Assembly (NCBI GenBank): GCA_004352715.1
Contig: SCFE01000053.1
Location: 1,844,667 to 1,908,666 of the forward strand
Direction: 5' to 3'
DNA: 64,000 bases
From: Hofstenia miamia
Taxonomy: Eukaryota > Xenacoelomorpha > Acoela
The translations under genes and the position numbers were made by a program. The notes beneath the pieces are model-generated. The model did not search any database. It saw only the letters and a list, made by a program, of their open reading frames with translations, and was not told where the DNA came from. Shown one piece after another: positions 22,901 through 33,595 of this stretch (positions within the stretch are counted from its first letter, which is position 1; each line of letters opens with the position of its first letter).

Positions 22901-25900
22901 TGAATAAAAATTTTTAAATACACAACTATTTGTTTAAAAAATTTAACTACCTAAACTTCCGTAAAATTTTTGAAAAACTTTCATGAAGAAGTCAAATTGT
23001 TCAAAGCGAAACATGAATCAAATATTTATTGTTATAACTAAAATATTTATGTACAAAACGACAATGATGGCCCAAATCTCTCTTTTGTAATTCGTGATTA
23101 ATATTGATATGTATTTGTACATGTGCTAATTTTAGACAGGCAGTTACATGCGATCACACTTACAAGCAGATGCGAATTCAACTAGAAGAATATCCTATGG
23201 GTGGAAAATTCTTAATGAAACTAACTTCGCTTTATAATGATAAAGAAGCTGAAAAAAGACTGCGTACTGTTTTGAAGAACAAGCAGGTGCAGCCACAAAT
23301 TCATTCCGAGGTCATTTTTTATGTTGATTTATTGCCAATATTTTTTTTTACTAAATAATTTTGCATCGAATTGCTTGCAAATGCTTAGCAATTCTATAGA
23401 AATATTCGCGATGATATAGTTTTCATATTTTACATTTAGAATCAGTGTCGAATAGAGACGAACAACAGACGAAGACACAACGCTGCTGCTTCTCAAAATG
23501 ATAACACCTCTTGCTCCAAAACCTTACAGTCGTTGCCTTCTAAAGCAGTGCTTTACACCAAACATTCAAACGGATTTCTTAAACAGAAAGAGGTATTAAA
23601 AGATGAAGAGGATGCGGCATTCGCAGAAGCACTTTCTGCTTCTATAGCAGTGCAAAAACCTTTGATCCCTGAACTAAAGGAAGACATCGTTGTTTGCCAA
23701 GTGGTAAGGTTCTTATAATAAATGTTCTTTTCGATTTGGTAGAATTAAGTGCATTATATTCTATTATTGTAAGCAATTTTTTTAACTTTCTATTTTCCTA
23801 GAGCATGTTTTTTATATTCTTGCATATATTCATTTGAAGTTAATCCCGTTAAGATTCGATGCCAAATGGAAATTATTGTTCCAAATTGGTTGACCAGATA
23901 TTGCTGCATTTTAACTTTCTTTAGGGGTAGGATTTTCCAAATTATTATGTATGTTAAAATTTTTTGAAGTGATGGATGATTAAAACTTTGTTTGCATTGC
24001 GTTGCCTGGAGAAGATAAACACTTACAAAGCATTAAATTGTTTAAATAAAATCCATTTGCTTTTGGAAATCTGTTACATTCTTAAAAAGCCGTCGTTTCG
24101 AAAGAAAGGAAGCGTGTCCCATTATACATTTCATATTTTAATACAAATTATGGATTCGAAATGTTACACAGTATTCAGCAATTCATTCTTATCTTCTTTT
24201 CCTTTCAAAGGGTTTGCTTGAAATAATAGAATTGAAATGCATTTATCACTAGACAAAAATGTTGCCATGGCAAAAGAAAGTGGCATCGAGGTGATAGTCT
24301 AGAAATAGTTTCAATTCTGCACGCAATTAAATTTTCTGCTTTATATTAGTGTCCAGACATTTTAAATTTTGTTTATTTCCATTATTCGTTGAGAGACAGT
24401 AACGCCCATCGATTTTTTGATCTAAAAACCCGTTTATTCTATACTATATAAAAACTTATTTATTAATAAGCACATTCATATTGGAGTTAGATTGTGTATC
24501 TCAAGAGATTGTTTACCATTTTTGAATCATGATTTTCTAATCAGATAATGATAATACAGTCACATTCTTATTTTTCTAGGGCGATTCTCTTGCTTATCTA
24601 GAAGATGTACACTGGCGAAAAGGGGGTGTTGTGGGTAGTGGTGCATACTCTACATGCTTTACAGCTAAAGATGTTAATACTGGTTATGTCATGGTAGTGA
24701 AACAGGTAAAGTTCATTCTTTATGGATGAAAAAATTTAATATACGTTTATAAGAAACCCAAATAATTTGTTGAGTACTTTTTCTCTTCGTTTGGCTAAGC
24801 ACTTTAAATCGTTTGTAATGTTAATTCGTTTAATAAATATGCTTTTGAACACGATTTTTTGTTAGTCATGATCTTCGTTGAAGATATCGTTGACAGCCAC
24901 CATAACGTTGTTTTCAATGTTCTTTTTCTCTACGTTGCCCTACCCATTATTAATCAGGTTCTTAGCACTGCAAATTGCTTGGGGGTTGGGTTATTTTTTG
25001 CCATAGTATTCTAATCGAATGTTATTTTAAGTGTAACTTATTTTTAAGATATCCTTCATACGTAATCGTAATTCAGAGGAAGACGAAAACATTTCGGCAC
25101 TTCTGGAAGAAATTAAATTTATGCGGCAGTTAAAGCATAGCAACATCATTCAGCTCTACGGTGGAACCTTACAAGATAGTCATTTCAATATTTTTCTTGA
25201 ATACATGTCTGGCGGGTCACTTTCAACACATTTGCGTACGTTTGGCGCACTAGTCGATCAACAAATCAAAAGTTTTACCAAACAAATTCTTTCAGCTTTG
25301 ATTTATATACATGGCGAAGGCATTATTCACAGAGATCTTAAAGGTGCATTTTGAATGCTGAATAAAAATATTACTGGTCTAAAACTCATTTACTTTTGTT
25401 TAAAATTCAACACATTTTGTTAGTAAATAACCCAGTAGGCAGGGGCCCAGCTAACTGGGTGTGCTGGGGGTGATGCACCCCCGAATATTTTTTCTCAGGT
25501 GGCATCAAAATGACCATTTAACAGATGTTGCATTCATTTAATTTTCCACTCATTTTCTAAATTTAAAATGTAGTCAGTCTATCTCTTTCAACATTTTTTT
25601 GAAATATATATTTGAATAAGTGATTTGTGTTTTCTATGTAAGTGTAATTTTTGAATCTCAGCCATTGCAAGTGTGACACAAAATCTATATTTTCACCCTA
25701 TTTAATTTGTTTTATTCTTCTAATTTAAAAAAAAGATTAGCCTTAATCAGTTTTGCATATGGACATGAACATATCCATTCGATTCCACATCCAGATTGTG
25801 AAATGGAAATATAATGGAAATTTGTGGAAATAAAAATTCAAAAAACAGACATTCTCAACACCATAGAAAATGTTAAACACCCTAAATGTGCTTAAGAAAA

Positions 25901-28900
25901 AATGAATGTTTTAAGAACAGTAAAAATTGTTTTATAATAAGCAAAATATGTTTAAGTTTAAGTCATACAGAGTGTTGAACACTTTCTCCAAAATAAGAAG
26001 AGACTTGTATAAACTACCAGGCTAGTTAGTCTTAAAAATATGTTTCATTTGTGCAATCTCTGCATGAACAAGAGAATTCAAAAAAACACATGACGAATAC
26101 AAGTTAAAATTTTGTTAATCTAAACCACATTGGCTGAATATTTGCTTCAGCACACTGTTACAACTAAAGCAGTTCTAGCTTCAATGCCTACGCTAGTGTT
26201 CTGTGGCACGGCAATTTTCTTAACAGTAGCCGTGTGCAAAATAAATGTTGTACTTAGAGGGCAGTTGGTCGTAAGACTTTGGACATATCTGACAGTTGGC
26301 TTTAAGCCTTTAGCAGTATCCGGCTGTTAGCCGTGACATTTTAAAACAACAATACAAATATAGATCATGGAAAAAATTGTTCATCATAATGTTAAAAAAA
26401 TTTTAAGCGAGCAAATAACTAAAATTTCATTAACATGTGCTGACCGGAGCTGTTTTTTATCGGTAATAGTATTTCCTCATCCAATAAACAGGTTTTCAGA
26501 TCCATTTTGTGTTGCAAGTGCAGCATGTAAATGTATGATAATGAATGCAAATTGGGGATATAATGTGACCTTTCGTATTAACTAATACTCTTGTACATGC
26601 ATTTATATTCAAAGAGACATCAGTAGTACTTTCAGAAATGAATTTTAGCTGGTATTTTGGTCGTAAAACAAAGTCTTTGACTATAGCCGACGGTTGGACG
26701 CGGCTACAGTCTGCTAACGGACCAGAACACTAGCATATATATGGAAATATTTGCGCATGATTACAGCGCCTTGTCCAATTTGTGACATCTAATATCAAAT
26801 AGCAATTTTGTTATGAGCAATACATCGGTACATCTTTTTAGGGTGTAGCAACAACTCAATAATATTATTATTTACTGAATGTTAATGATAAATAACAGTT
26901 TACTGCATGAGTTTTGCAATATATTGTGGCCATACATAGATGACTTTAAGTTATTTATTCTTATTCTCTAAAAGTGCACTTTTATTGTGAACAATTCTGG
27001 AAATTTAAAATATCCTTGGCTGCGGTAAGGTTCAAAAGTATTCCAAATTTATTATGTGTGCTTTCACAGCTCCAACAAATAATATCATCTATTAGCACTG
27101 AATAGTAATTTTGGTTCAACTTATAGTCAGCTTAGTTAACCACTAGTAGGGTTATGGAGGTCCACTCTGTCACAAAAGTTTGAGGCGTGGCTGATTCATG
27201 ACTAGGGCAAAATCCAATGAAACTACTTGGGATTATGACCAGCAAAATACTTGTCCTGCAGAACCATAATCACTAGTTCTAAGGGTTATGGAAAGATTTG
27301 GACATTTATGGAAAATTATGGAAATTTTTTCAAAATTTTTGTGGAAATTTAATGGAAATAGAAAACAATTTCATTTCCACATGCATGCCTGGCTTAAATG
27401 CAGCTTAATTAGTTTTTAAGGAATTCTTTTTGTAGGCCTAAATAATTTTATTTAACTTTTTTTCTAAGCAGCTTTCAATTCAGAAAGTTTACATTTAAGT
27501 TTTCTATTACTAATCTGTCTTTCTAGTTCTAGCCTTGAGAATATCATTAAAGTTTTGTAGGTCTAACTTATTTTTATCTGATGCAACATAGAAGAATCAA
27601 CAAGTTGCAATATTACCCAAGGTGTTAAATCCCAATAATTACCTAGTCAATCTCAGTTTTCTATTCTATGTTTCAAGGGCGTATGCAGAATTTTCTAATA
27701 GGGGGACATCTCTGTTGTGATCATGTAAGTGACCAATATCACAGTTAAGCCCACGAAATTTATCAAAATCTTCAAAAATAGACCTTCATTTCTAAATTAT
27801 TTCAATTTTTTTCCCGAAAATGATTTAATTTAACCAATCAAAATCGATTTTGAAACCACCTCTATGTTTTATTAATCTCATCTTTGTATTACTTTGTATT
27901 TGACATAATTTATTTTGCTTCAGCTATCATTTTGATATACCACTAAAAATTGGTCAAATATAAATTCAGCCTAGTGAAAGTCAGAATAGAAAACACATAT
28001 CTCCACTTTTCCTGTTGAAGCATTTGCATTCATGTGGCAGTTGTTTCCAGCAAATGATCTCTTGGTAAGCTCAGAATAATCAAGAATTGGTTGAAAACAA
28101 TGATGAGTGAAGACTGAATAGAAAACCTTTTGCTCTTATATTGCGAAAAATATTTGAAAGAAAATTTGAAAATGGATAGTGTAATATAAACTTATCATTA
28201 CAATTGAAGAAACAGTCATGGGTTTTTTATATGTGTAGTTGAAGTTTCCACATCATATTGATTTGTCAACTAAGTTTTGCTTACATAGACTTTTGGCAGA
28301 AGAATTTTTACCATTGAATTAGGGTAGGGGAACATTAAATGCTATTAATTTCAAATGATTATCAATAGGATTGTGTGAGATATATTTTTGTTTAAATTGT
28401 TTCGTAACGAATATAAAATGTAATTTTAGATTACCTGCAAGATATTTTTTATTGTCAACATTAGGAAATTTATACTTAGGATAGTAAAAAAGCAAAGACA
28501 AAAATTTGCTTAATCAAAAGATGGTAAAAATGCTCTGACAGTGATTTTTCCAGGGCAATTAATCGTAGATTTTGACTGACAGCATTATTTGATTTTTCCC
28601 ATGTTTGCTGATCAAATTATGAATTTATAAGCCCAATGTCAAGGTACTTTTTTGACCAACTTGCGTTTATAACAAATGTAGTAAGATTGAACTTACCTTA
28701 TGAAAAACTATTTGAATTGCAAATTGTATATATTTTGTATCATTGTTTTTCAAGTAGAGCTGAGTGTTTTAATATACAACAGGGACCAAACATACGCATA
28801 TATGTCTTATATTATTTTTTGAATATTTTGTAAGTTATTATATTGGCTATCAAGATTGTACTGTACATGTACATGTAGTAGGTTTAAAGAAATAAACTAA

Positions 28901-31296
28901 GACGAATTTAGTTGCAACTATTGAAGGGGCAGCAATTTTGCTAATGCACCCCTTCATGTATTTTTTCTCGCTGGGCCCCTGCCGGTAGGATCTCTCTGCT
29001 TGAGTATATTCTATTACATATCTTCTTTGGACAGTACCTATTACCAATATTTTTAATGAAAACATCCTTAATATAGTTTGCCATATCTAAAAACGTACAG
29101 TTACTCTAAATGTATTCTATTCTTTTTACGAAATGGCGAAGTAGTTGTCCCTGAAAATGTGTTCGTTTTTATCCTTTAATGTTAACGGTTTTTGCCCAAT
29201 TGGGATTTTTGTCAATTTGATACAATGGATTTTCACGTGTTCATGTCAAATAATACACCAACCAAAAATTTCAGTCTCTTTAACACATACTTTCAATTTC
29301 AAACGTTCTGTTCAAAATAGGTCTACTCCCCAATTTTGGCCATAATTTCCATTGAATGATGCATTTTAGATATGGAATTTTAAAAAAATCTTACTCAATA
29401 TTTTTGACAGCTTGTTAACAAATTTAGCAGAATCAGTATAATCTTAACATTTACCGCGCAAACAAAATTTAAAACTGTGGTTTTTTGAAAAACGTCCATT
29501 AAATTCTTAAAATGTTTTAGTTTGCTAATTTTGAAAATTTGATTATTTATTTTATAGTAGTTTTTAGAAGAAGGTGTTTGGAAATTTAAGGCTTATAAAG
29601 TTTTTTTCTTGAAATGTGAAGATATTTGTGTAAGCAGGATGTTTAATGGCATTAGCGCTTTTTTGTGTACTCCTCAGCGAATGTAAACCAATTACATTTA
29701 TTATTTTATTTTCATTAAAAAGTCATGCCGATAGGTTCCCTTTGAAAATCCTACACCCCTGGTAATAATACGTCATAGTAAAGAATAGAAATGCTTAAAA
29801 TTTCCACAAGATGGTGTAGTAGTATGTTAATTTAATTTTATGTTTTTGCTAGAATTAATGTTCGCTTAGTAGTCAGTGATTTTTCTAAACAGCTGTTTAA
29901 TACAAATATGTGATCATCAAAGAACTTTCTATTGTATTATTATATTTATTACCGATTTAGGTGCTAACATTTTATTGGATTCCACCTCTCAAATCGTTAA
30001 GTTGGGAGATTTCGGCACTGCCATTCGCCTCGAATCAGTGGAAACTATGAAAGACGAGTTTACTGGACAAATGCATGGAACCGTTGCATTTATGGCACCA
30101 GAAGTAAGATATATCAATATGATAATTAAAACGTTATAATTTTTTAAAATGCGCACTTAATATGGAAAATTTAAACAACAGGCCACACAAGATCAAATGC
30201 TTCAAGATTGCCAAAAAAATTTTAATATGTTAACTTTCCCTAAAATATATCTTGAATAAATACATTAGAGCTATAGTTATTGTTGAGAATCATGTAATGA
30301 AAGCAGCTTTATAACAAGGCAGGGATGTTAAAATAATAATTTATTTTAGAAGAATTGCAATTTTGTTAATGAAATAATTCATTTGGAACATGGTATTATT
30401 GCTATTTTTTATTTTTCAATCATTGCAATACTGTTTAAAGAAAATAATTGCACCAATTATTGCAAAAGCTTTGTTTTTGTTATGTGATGGATAGCAAAGA
30501 ATATCAAGCATTCTTGCACTAACAAGCATTCATTGTAAAATATTTAGTGTCATCAAAGCTTTTTAAAATGTAAAGCAAATTACCTGAGATGACAGAGATG
30601 GAGAAATTAGCCGAGATACGAAGCTTATTGAAGTCTGCCTACCGTTTTCAATTAGATGTTAAAATATATATACATTTCTGATAAATTGTTTATCGTCATT
30701 CGTTCTATTTCTTTGTTTATCGTTAGTTCTAGGCATTTGAATTATTATCAATAATAGTTTAAAATTATTGTATTAATTGTTTTCCTCAAAATTTTGAATT
30801 AATCATTTATTTTCTAGTAAAATACTATTGCAATACAGTATTTATCATCTCTGGTTTGATCGAAGCCATAGTTCTCAAGGAATTATTTGTTTTTGCATAC
30901 CGCTTTAATGTCTACAATATATAATAAATTGAATTTTAATTTTCAGAAAAGGTTAAAATGTGAAATTAAATTAGGTAATTCGGCAAGAACATTATGGAAG
31001 AAGATGCGATATTTGGTCTCTTGGCTGTATTATAATCGAAATGTCATCTGCAAAATTGCCATGGAGTGAATGGGAGAAAACTAATAACAGCTCTTTAATG
31101 ATGAAGGTTAGTGAGAAAAGCATTGATTCACGTCAAATGCATTTTTGTTTAGATTGCATTGGCTAAGGAACCACCTGCATTTCCAAGCTCACTCAGTTTT
31201 GGTGCACGCGATGTTGCACTCCGTTGTCTGGAGTTAAAGCCAGAAGATAGACCTTCTGCACGTAGTCTTTTCATGCACTCTTACCTAACAACCTAG
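9963..31296 (+). CDS. MAP3K1: MAP3K1 (MEKK1) orthologue, 19 exons, 928 aa
   Basis: MAP kinase kinase kinase of the MEKK1 type, expected to phosphorylate MAP2Ks upstream of JNK/ERK and, through its RING, to act as a ubiquitin ligase. Exons: 9963-10000, 11292-11445, 11519-11677, 13443-13547, 14396-14512, 16968-17116, 18701-18822, 19437-19503, 21775-21871, 21955-22134, 22380-22423, 22522-22797, 23136-23310, 23440-23703, 24580-24705, 25049-25343, 29961-30103, 30975-31106, 31153-31296. All introns are GT-AG, phases agree at every junction and the sum is 2787 bases. Domain order: Ser/Arg-rich N-terminus, SWIM zinc finger (about 155-164), RING (250-298), helical ARM-like region (310-550), ubiquitin-interacting-like motif (616-630), kinase (650-925). 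This matches mammalian MEKK1 order, but the protein is much shorter than the roughly 1500-residue human protein. The weakest calls are exon 1, chosen because its phase and donor fit, the GTCTGT donor at 17117, and the exon 13 end (23310 or 23286). Confidence 0.9.
10283..10583. repeat. Inverted repeat pair GGTGGTACAT, possible small MITE
   Basis: GGTGGTACATATATGTA at 10284-10300 pairs with the near-perfect palindrome GGTGGTACATTATGTACCACC-type site at 10563-10583. The two ends are in inverted orientation about 300 bp apart in MAP3K1 intron 1. No target duplication could be confirmed. Confidence 0.35.
12189..12229. repeat. (TA)n microsatellite, MAP3K1 intron 3
   Basis: Long TA run. A second TA run at 12342-12372 borders the 58-n gap at 12381. 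Confidence 0.9.
12381..12438. other. Assembly gap (58 n)
   Basis: Gap with TA runs on both sides inside MAP3K1 intron 3; no exon appears to be lost, because exons 3 and 4 join in phase. Confidence 0.99.
13443..14512 (+). CDS. MAP3K1: MAP3K1 exons 4-5: SWIM zinc finger
   Basis: Exon 4 (13443-13547) reads KSARLYLLHRNGPAIFDVVGD and exon 5 (14396-14512) PSCSCRGQFCCHLLFVYLRVF. CSC-x4-CCH is the C-x-C-x(n)-C-x-H zinc signature of SWIM domains, in the same context as in MEKK1. Both introns are phase 0. SWIM in MEKK1 is thought to bind substrates such as JUN; here that is inference from the family. Confidence 0.9.
14513..16967. other. MAP3K1 intron 5
   Basis: 2.4 kb of AT-rich intron with no repeat or gene I can identify. 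A short stretch at 16808-16866 followed by GTAAGT could be an alternative exon but is not needed by the model. Confidence 0.6.
16968..19503 (+). CDS. MAP3K1: MAP3K1 exons 6-8: linker and RING finger
   Basis: Exon 6 (16968-17116) begins VETLLNKYERSTRR directly after NYE of exon 5. Exon 7 (18701-18822) holds CPICLLEMVEGESLVVC, then C-x3-C and KLHQHCMNV. Exon 8 (19437-19503) completes a Trp codon and gives ECMTNGEALFCPLCRTLW. Together they form the cysteine/histidine set of the MEKK1 RING/PHD-like E3 domain. An hAT MITE (17496-18322) lies in intron 6 between linker and RING. Confidence 0.9.
17496..18322. mobile_element. hAT-type MITE with perfect 8-bp target duplication
   Basis: Begins CAGGGCTTCAGAGCAG and ends with AAAGCCCTG, giving CAGGGCTT terminal inverted repeats. 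It is flanked on both sides by GTTATATC (17488-17495 and 18323-18330), the 8-bp duplication typical of hAT elements. At 827 bp it has no transposase frame. Both terminal regions are rich in AGCTCC/GGAGC repeats, probable transposase-binding subterminal repeats. It lies in MAP3K1 intron 6. Confidence 0.9.
19929..19983. repeat. (TTA)n microsatellite, MAP3K1 intron 8
   Basis: Uninterrupted TTA tract of the kind used as target by the Dong-like elements here; it is unoccupied. Confidence 0.93.
20349..21675 (-). mobile_element. Full-length mariner transposon
   Basis: 1327-bp element with terminal inverted repeats of about 30 bases (starting CGAGGGCTAGTCAATAAGTC on the left) that differ at one position, flanked by TA on each side (20347-20348 and 21676-21677). 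It carries one intact transposase frame on the minus strand and lies in MAP3K1 intron 8. High end identity and an open frame suggest a recent insertion. Confidence 0.95.
20445..21518 (-). CDS. Mariner transposase, DD34D, intact
   Basis: 357-codon Tc1/mariner-superfamily transposase that would cut and paste the surrounding element at TA sites. The N-terminus has a helix-turn-helix region (about 20-120) with STVTRWFQRFRDG and SGRPVSV. The inter-domain WVPHRL motif is at about 129-134. The catalytic triad is Asp168 (VAIDETWI), Asp260 (LILHDNARCHTA) and Asp295 (SPPDFHLFP); the last two are separated by 34 residues, which is the mariner DD34D spacing. Length and motif order are normal for the family and no stop or frameshift is seen. 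The stop lies 97 bases from the left end of the element. It is antisense to MAP3K1, so it is not translated from the host transcript. Confidence 0.95.
   Translation of the reverse strand: MFAGHNQSKMFSRQEQHAYVKIEFMRNKRQLEIHAALVEACKEEAVDRSTVTRWFQRFRDGDMSIEDKERSGRPVSVTDQEHEERVQELLEEDRRITCDEIATEIGISHGSVYKILTDNLGKRKVTARWVPHRLKDEEKLSRYRISMQLRQRYRREGESFLRRIVAIDETWIRSYEPELKRQSSEWRHPDSPRPQKYRREQSKVKQMMIFAYDYIGIILADAVPVGQTVNKEYYADFISKKLRNALRRKRPNLQPLILHDNARCHTAQTVVETLDNLNWEVLPHPAYSPDLSPPDFHLFPKLKEPMRGKRYSTLDELSAAVKTRIRAMNTEGTEDIFKLTQRWESVIRNGGDYIEGL
21775..23310 (+). CDS. MAP3K1: MAP3K1 exons 9-13: helical ARM/TOG-like middle region
   Basis: Exon 9 (21775-21871) is acidic and continues in phase from the RING exon. 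Exon 10 (21955-22134) reads SVLSNNRNLRDIALNCIYEH, exon 11 (22380-22423) is only 44 bases, exon 12 (22522-22797) is rich in Leu/Val helices, and exon 13 (23136-23310) contains MGGKFLMKLTSLYND. The repeated amphipathic helices fit the armadillo/TOG-like segment between RING and kinase in MEKK1. Exon 11 rests mainly on phase: without it exons 10 and 12 do not join in frame with canonical sites. Confidence 0.75.
23440..23703 (+). CDS. MAP3K1: MAP3K1 exon 14: ubiquitin-interacting-like motif
   Basis: After a basic, Ser/Asn-rich stretch the exon has DEEDAAFAEALSASIAV, matching the acidic-x2-A-x3-S pattern of a UIM, followed by PLIPELKEDIVV. MEKK1 has a similar acidic, Ala/Ser motif just before its kinase domain. 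Phase 0 at both ends; the GTAAGG donor is strong. Confidence 0.85.
24580..31296 (+). CDS. MAP3K1: MAP3K1 exons 15-19: protein kinase domain
   Basis: Exon 15 has the Gly loop GVVGSGAYSTCF and the VAIK-type lysine in MVVKQ (residue 690). Exon 16 has the C-helix Glu in LLEEIKFM, the hinge LEYMSGGSL and the catalytic loop HRDLKG (Asp 787). Exon 17 (29961-30103) gives ANILLDS, the DFG motif (Asp 806), an activation loop with GTVAFMAPE (Thr 830) and an APE box. Exon 18 (30975-31106) gives VIRQEHYGRRCDIWSLGC, and exon 19 ends ERCLELKPEDRPSA-like (ALRCLELKPEDRPSARSLF) and stops at 31294-31296. All residues needed for catalysis are present. Intron 16, between HRDLKG and ANILLD, is 4.6 kb because it holds an hAT-like element. 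Confidence 0.93.
25440..28981. mobile_element. hAT-like element, 3.5 kb, non-autonomous or decayed
   Basis: Left end CAGGGGCCCAGCTAACTGGG and right end GCTGGGCCCCTG form 12-bp terminal inverted repeats. The flanks CCAGTAGG (25432-25439) and CCGGTAGG (28982-28989) are an 8-bp target duplication with one mismatch. No transposase frame remains. The left subterminal region has a GGGGGTGATGCACCCCC palindrome. It sits in MAP3K1 intron 16, between the catalytic-loop exon and the DFG exon. A second inverted-repeat element (26192-26734) is nested inside. Confidence 0.85.
26192..26734. mobile_element. Nested inverted-repeat element (candidate MITE)
   Basis: GCTAGTGTTCTG at 26192-26203 is the exact inverted complement of CAGAACACTAGC at 26723-26734. 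The 543-bp interior has further GC-containing imperfect repeats of the AGCCG/CGGCT type near both ends. No coding capacity; target duplication unclear. Confidence 0.5.
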
Positions 31297-32580
31297 AGAT
31301 GTAATAGTAAACATTTGCGGTGTCGTGCAATGAACAAGGTCCGGCGCATCTATCATCAAGTCATCTTGCATATGACCTTCACTCCCGACGCCGAGTGTTA
31401 CTGTGGATGAATTCGTTTTAGTTACTACACCCTAAATAAGTTTGAGTTGAACTCTGCATATCAATTTCACTATTCCATTAGATTGAATTTTTGTTAACCT
31501 CGATTCCCAGGTTGTATATTTAACATCTAATCAGCATCAAGTTCTGTAGTTGTTGAGTTATTTCTTTGTTTCTTTACTAGTAATATATATCAAGTAGAAA
31601 ATATGTCATTATTCTGAAAAATTCATATATGAGTTTCCTAGACTTCATTGTATTAGTAGTCAATCATGCTCACATAATGTCTCATAATAAATTGTTAATT
31701 AACTTGTAGAGGACATCAACTAAACTGAGCGTTTGTAGGCACTTCTATGTGCAACAAGTTTTCATCTTGTTTGTCTTATCTAATGTAATTAGGCATTGAA
31801 GAATTTCAGGTGTACTTTATTTTCGTTTTAATTGTCGCAAATTTGATATTTTTGTACTTTTATTAGTGTCTTTTAATTTTTTTTATGTTCACAAAGTTTT
31901 ATCGAATTATCATTTGTTGCCTTTGCAGTTCAAATGTACATATCATTGTAAATATTTTACATTGCACCAAGTGCCATTTTTATGTAATTTTGTCTTTAAA
32001 TAGATTTTTATTTTGTTTTTGTTAGTAACTATTGTTGTAAAAATTAGTATTATGTGCAAATAATGTCGATTTAAACAATTTCATGAATTTATTCTGTAAA
32101 ACTAGAAATTTAAATTTCTAAAAGATGCACACCAACGTGAAGAGCTAGCTTAGGTTATTTTTAATCAATGTATTTGAGTTTATGGGTTTGAACTATACGA
32201 TGGGAGATTAATTTAAATTTAAATTTTCTTTACATCCACAAAGTGCTACATTTCTTTAACACATCCGGACTTTATTATGATGTTAAAGTATTCATCCCTC
32301 TAAATTTACTGTCACTACTAAATCACATAATTTTTACTTACTATGACCACTATCTCATGCTGCTTTAGCTCCAAAGGCGCTTAACACCGCTCTTCTTAGT
32401 TTGTACGAAAATTTGTCAAAATTCAGAAACAATCACCAAGCATCTACACGAAGATTTAAGATATGAGATCATTTGACAGCTATAAAATAGAGAAATTCAC
32501 GCATTCTTTATTTCAGTGATTTGCATTATCCCAAAGCATGGATTTGTAGCAGAAACGTGGCATTAGATCCTAAGTAAAGC
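31297..32580. other. MAP3K1 3' untranslated and intergenic region
   Basis: No gene seen. AATAAA occurs at 31686 (CTCATAATAAATTG), the first plausible polyadenylation signal about 390 bases after the stop. Confidence 0.45.
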
Positions 32581-32689
32581 TGCTACTAGAGGAGATATTA
32601 AAAACTACAGACCTGAATTTAATTTCACTCAAAAATGTACATGTAAATAGAAAACATATTTTAATTTTGAATTTTGTGTCTAAATTTCG

Positions 32690-32895
32690 GCATTTGATGA
32701 ACTTGAAGAATGTCAACAGGATATTCAATATGACGAGTTGCTTTGGAAAAATAATTTGCCTAGAAATGTGATGTTTAGAGTTTGCCTTGAAGCTGGACGC
32801 CTTGATCTGTAATTAGGTGTTCTTTATATAGTACTATTCTCATGAAGGAATCTACTGCTGTTTGTGCTTTTACATTATGTAGGTGTACCATTTAC
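32690..32895 (-). pseudogene. Possible LTR-retrotransposon integrase core remnant
   Basis: The minus frame gives VKAQTAVDSFMRIVLYKEHL then ITDQGVQLQGKL, resembling the central Asp block of Ty3/gypsy or BEL integrases (SDQG-QF). It sits where the RT remnant should be continuous, so it is probably nested. Short and broken. Confidence 0.35.
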
Positions 32896-33189
32896 AGTAT
32901 TTGGTGAGACATGCGCAAATATCGGAACATCTCAATATATACAAACTACTATCAAATACTCATTTTGGATTTCGCAAACATTTTTCAACTAATGATGCAT
33001 TCTTAAATGCTACAAAAAATGAGATTATCACTGAATACAAGTAAATTCGTAGCTATTACCTGCTTAGCTCTTTTTAAAGTCGTCAATTATATTGATCATA
33101 GCATATTAATAAAAAAATTATCCAATATGAGATTTTCCAGTAGTCACAAAAATTTGATAACTAGCTACTTGAAACATAGTCAAAGTAAA

Positions 33190-33595
33190 AAAAACAGAAA
33201 CCAAGATTGAACACATTTTCAAAGTAATATATGAAATAACTTGCAACTGTGGTGCACAGTACATTGGAAAGACGTCAAGAAATTTACAATTAAGAATTAA
33301 AGAACACAAAATTCATTCGACCATCTCTGATCATTTAAAGAACTGTGATATGAAATTTACATATAAAATTTTATCCAAAGCAATTGATAATTTTCAACTA
33401 AGCATCATTGAATCAATTTATATAGAATTAAAGGAACCAAGCTTAAACAAAAAAGATGAATATAAATACAAACTAAATTTACCGAAAATAATATATTAAA
33501 ATGTAATTTGATGAATATTTTGTAAATTTTATAGTGGAAAACTTTTTGAAAATGCCGAAACATGTTAAATAAATGATGGGTTTCGTTTTTAAATT
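33190..33595 (+). mobile_element. Penelope-like element 3' fragment with 15-bp target duplication
   Basis: The insert is bounded by CATAGTCAAAGTAAA at 33175-33189 and again at 33596-33610. It contains about 99 codons: IYEITCNCGAQYIGKTSR, LQLRIKEHK, a downstream Glu in IIESIYIELKEP, and a stop at 33498. That is a GIY-YIG nuclease domain with the preceding Cys pair usual in Penelope-like elements. A short 3' tail with a CCGAAACATG motif follows. The RT part is absent, so it is 5'-truncated. Confidence 0.8.
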
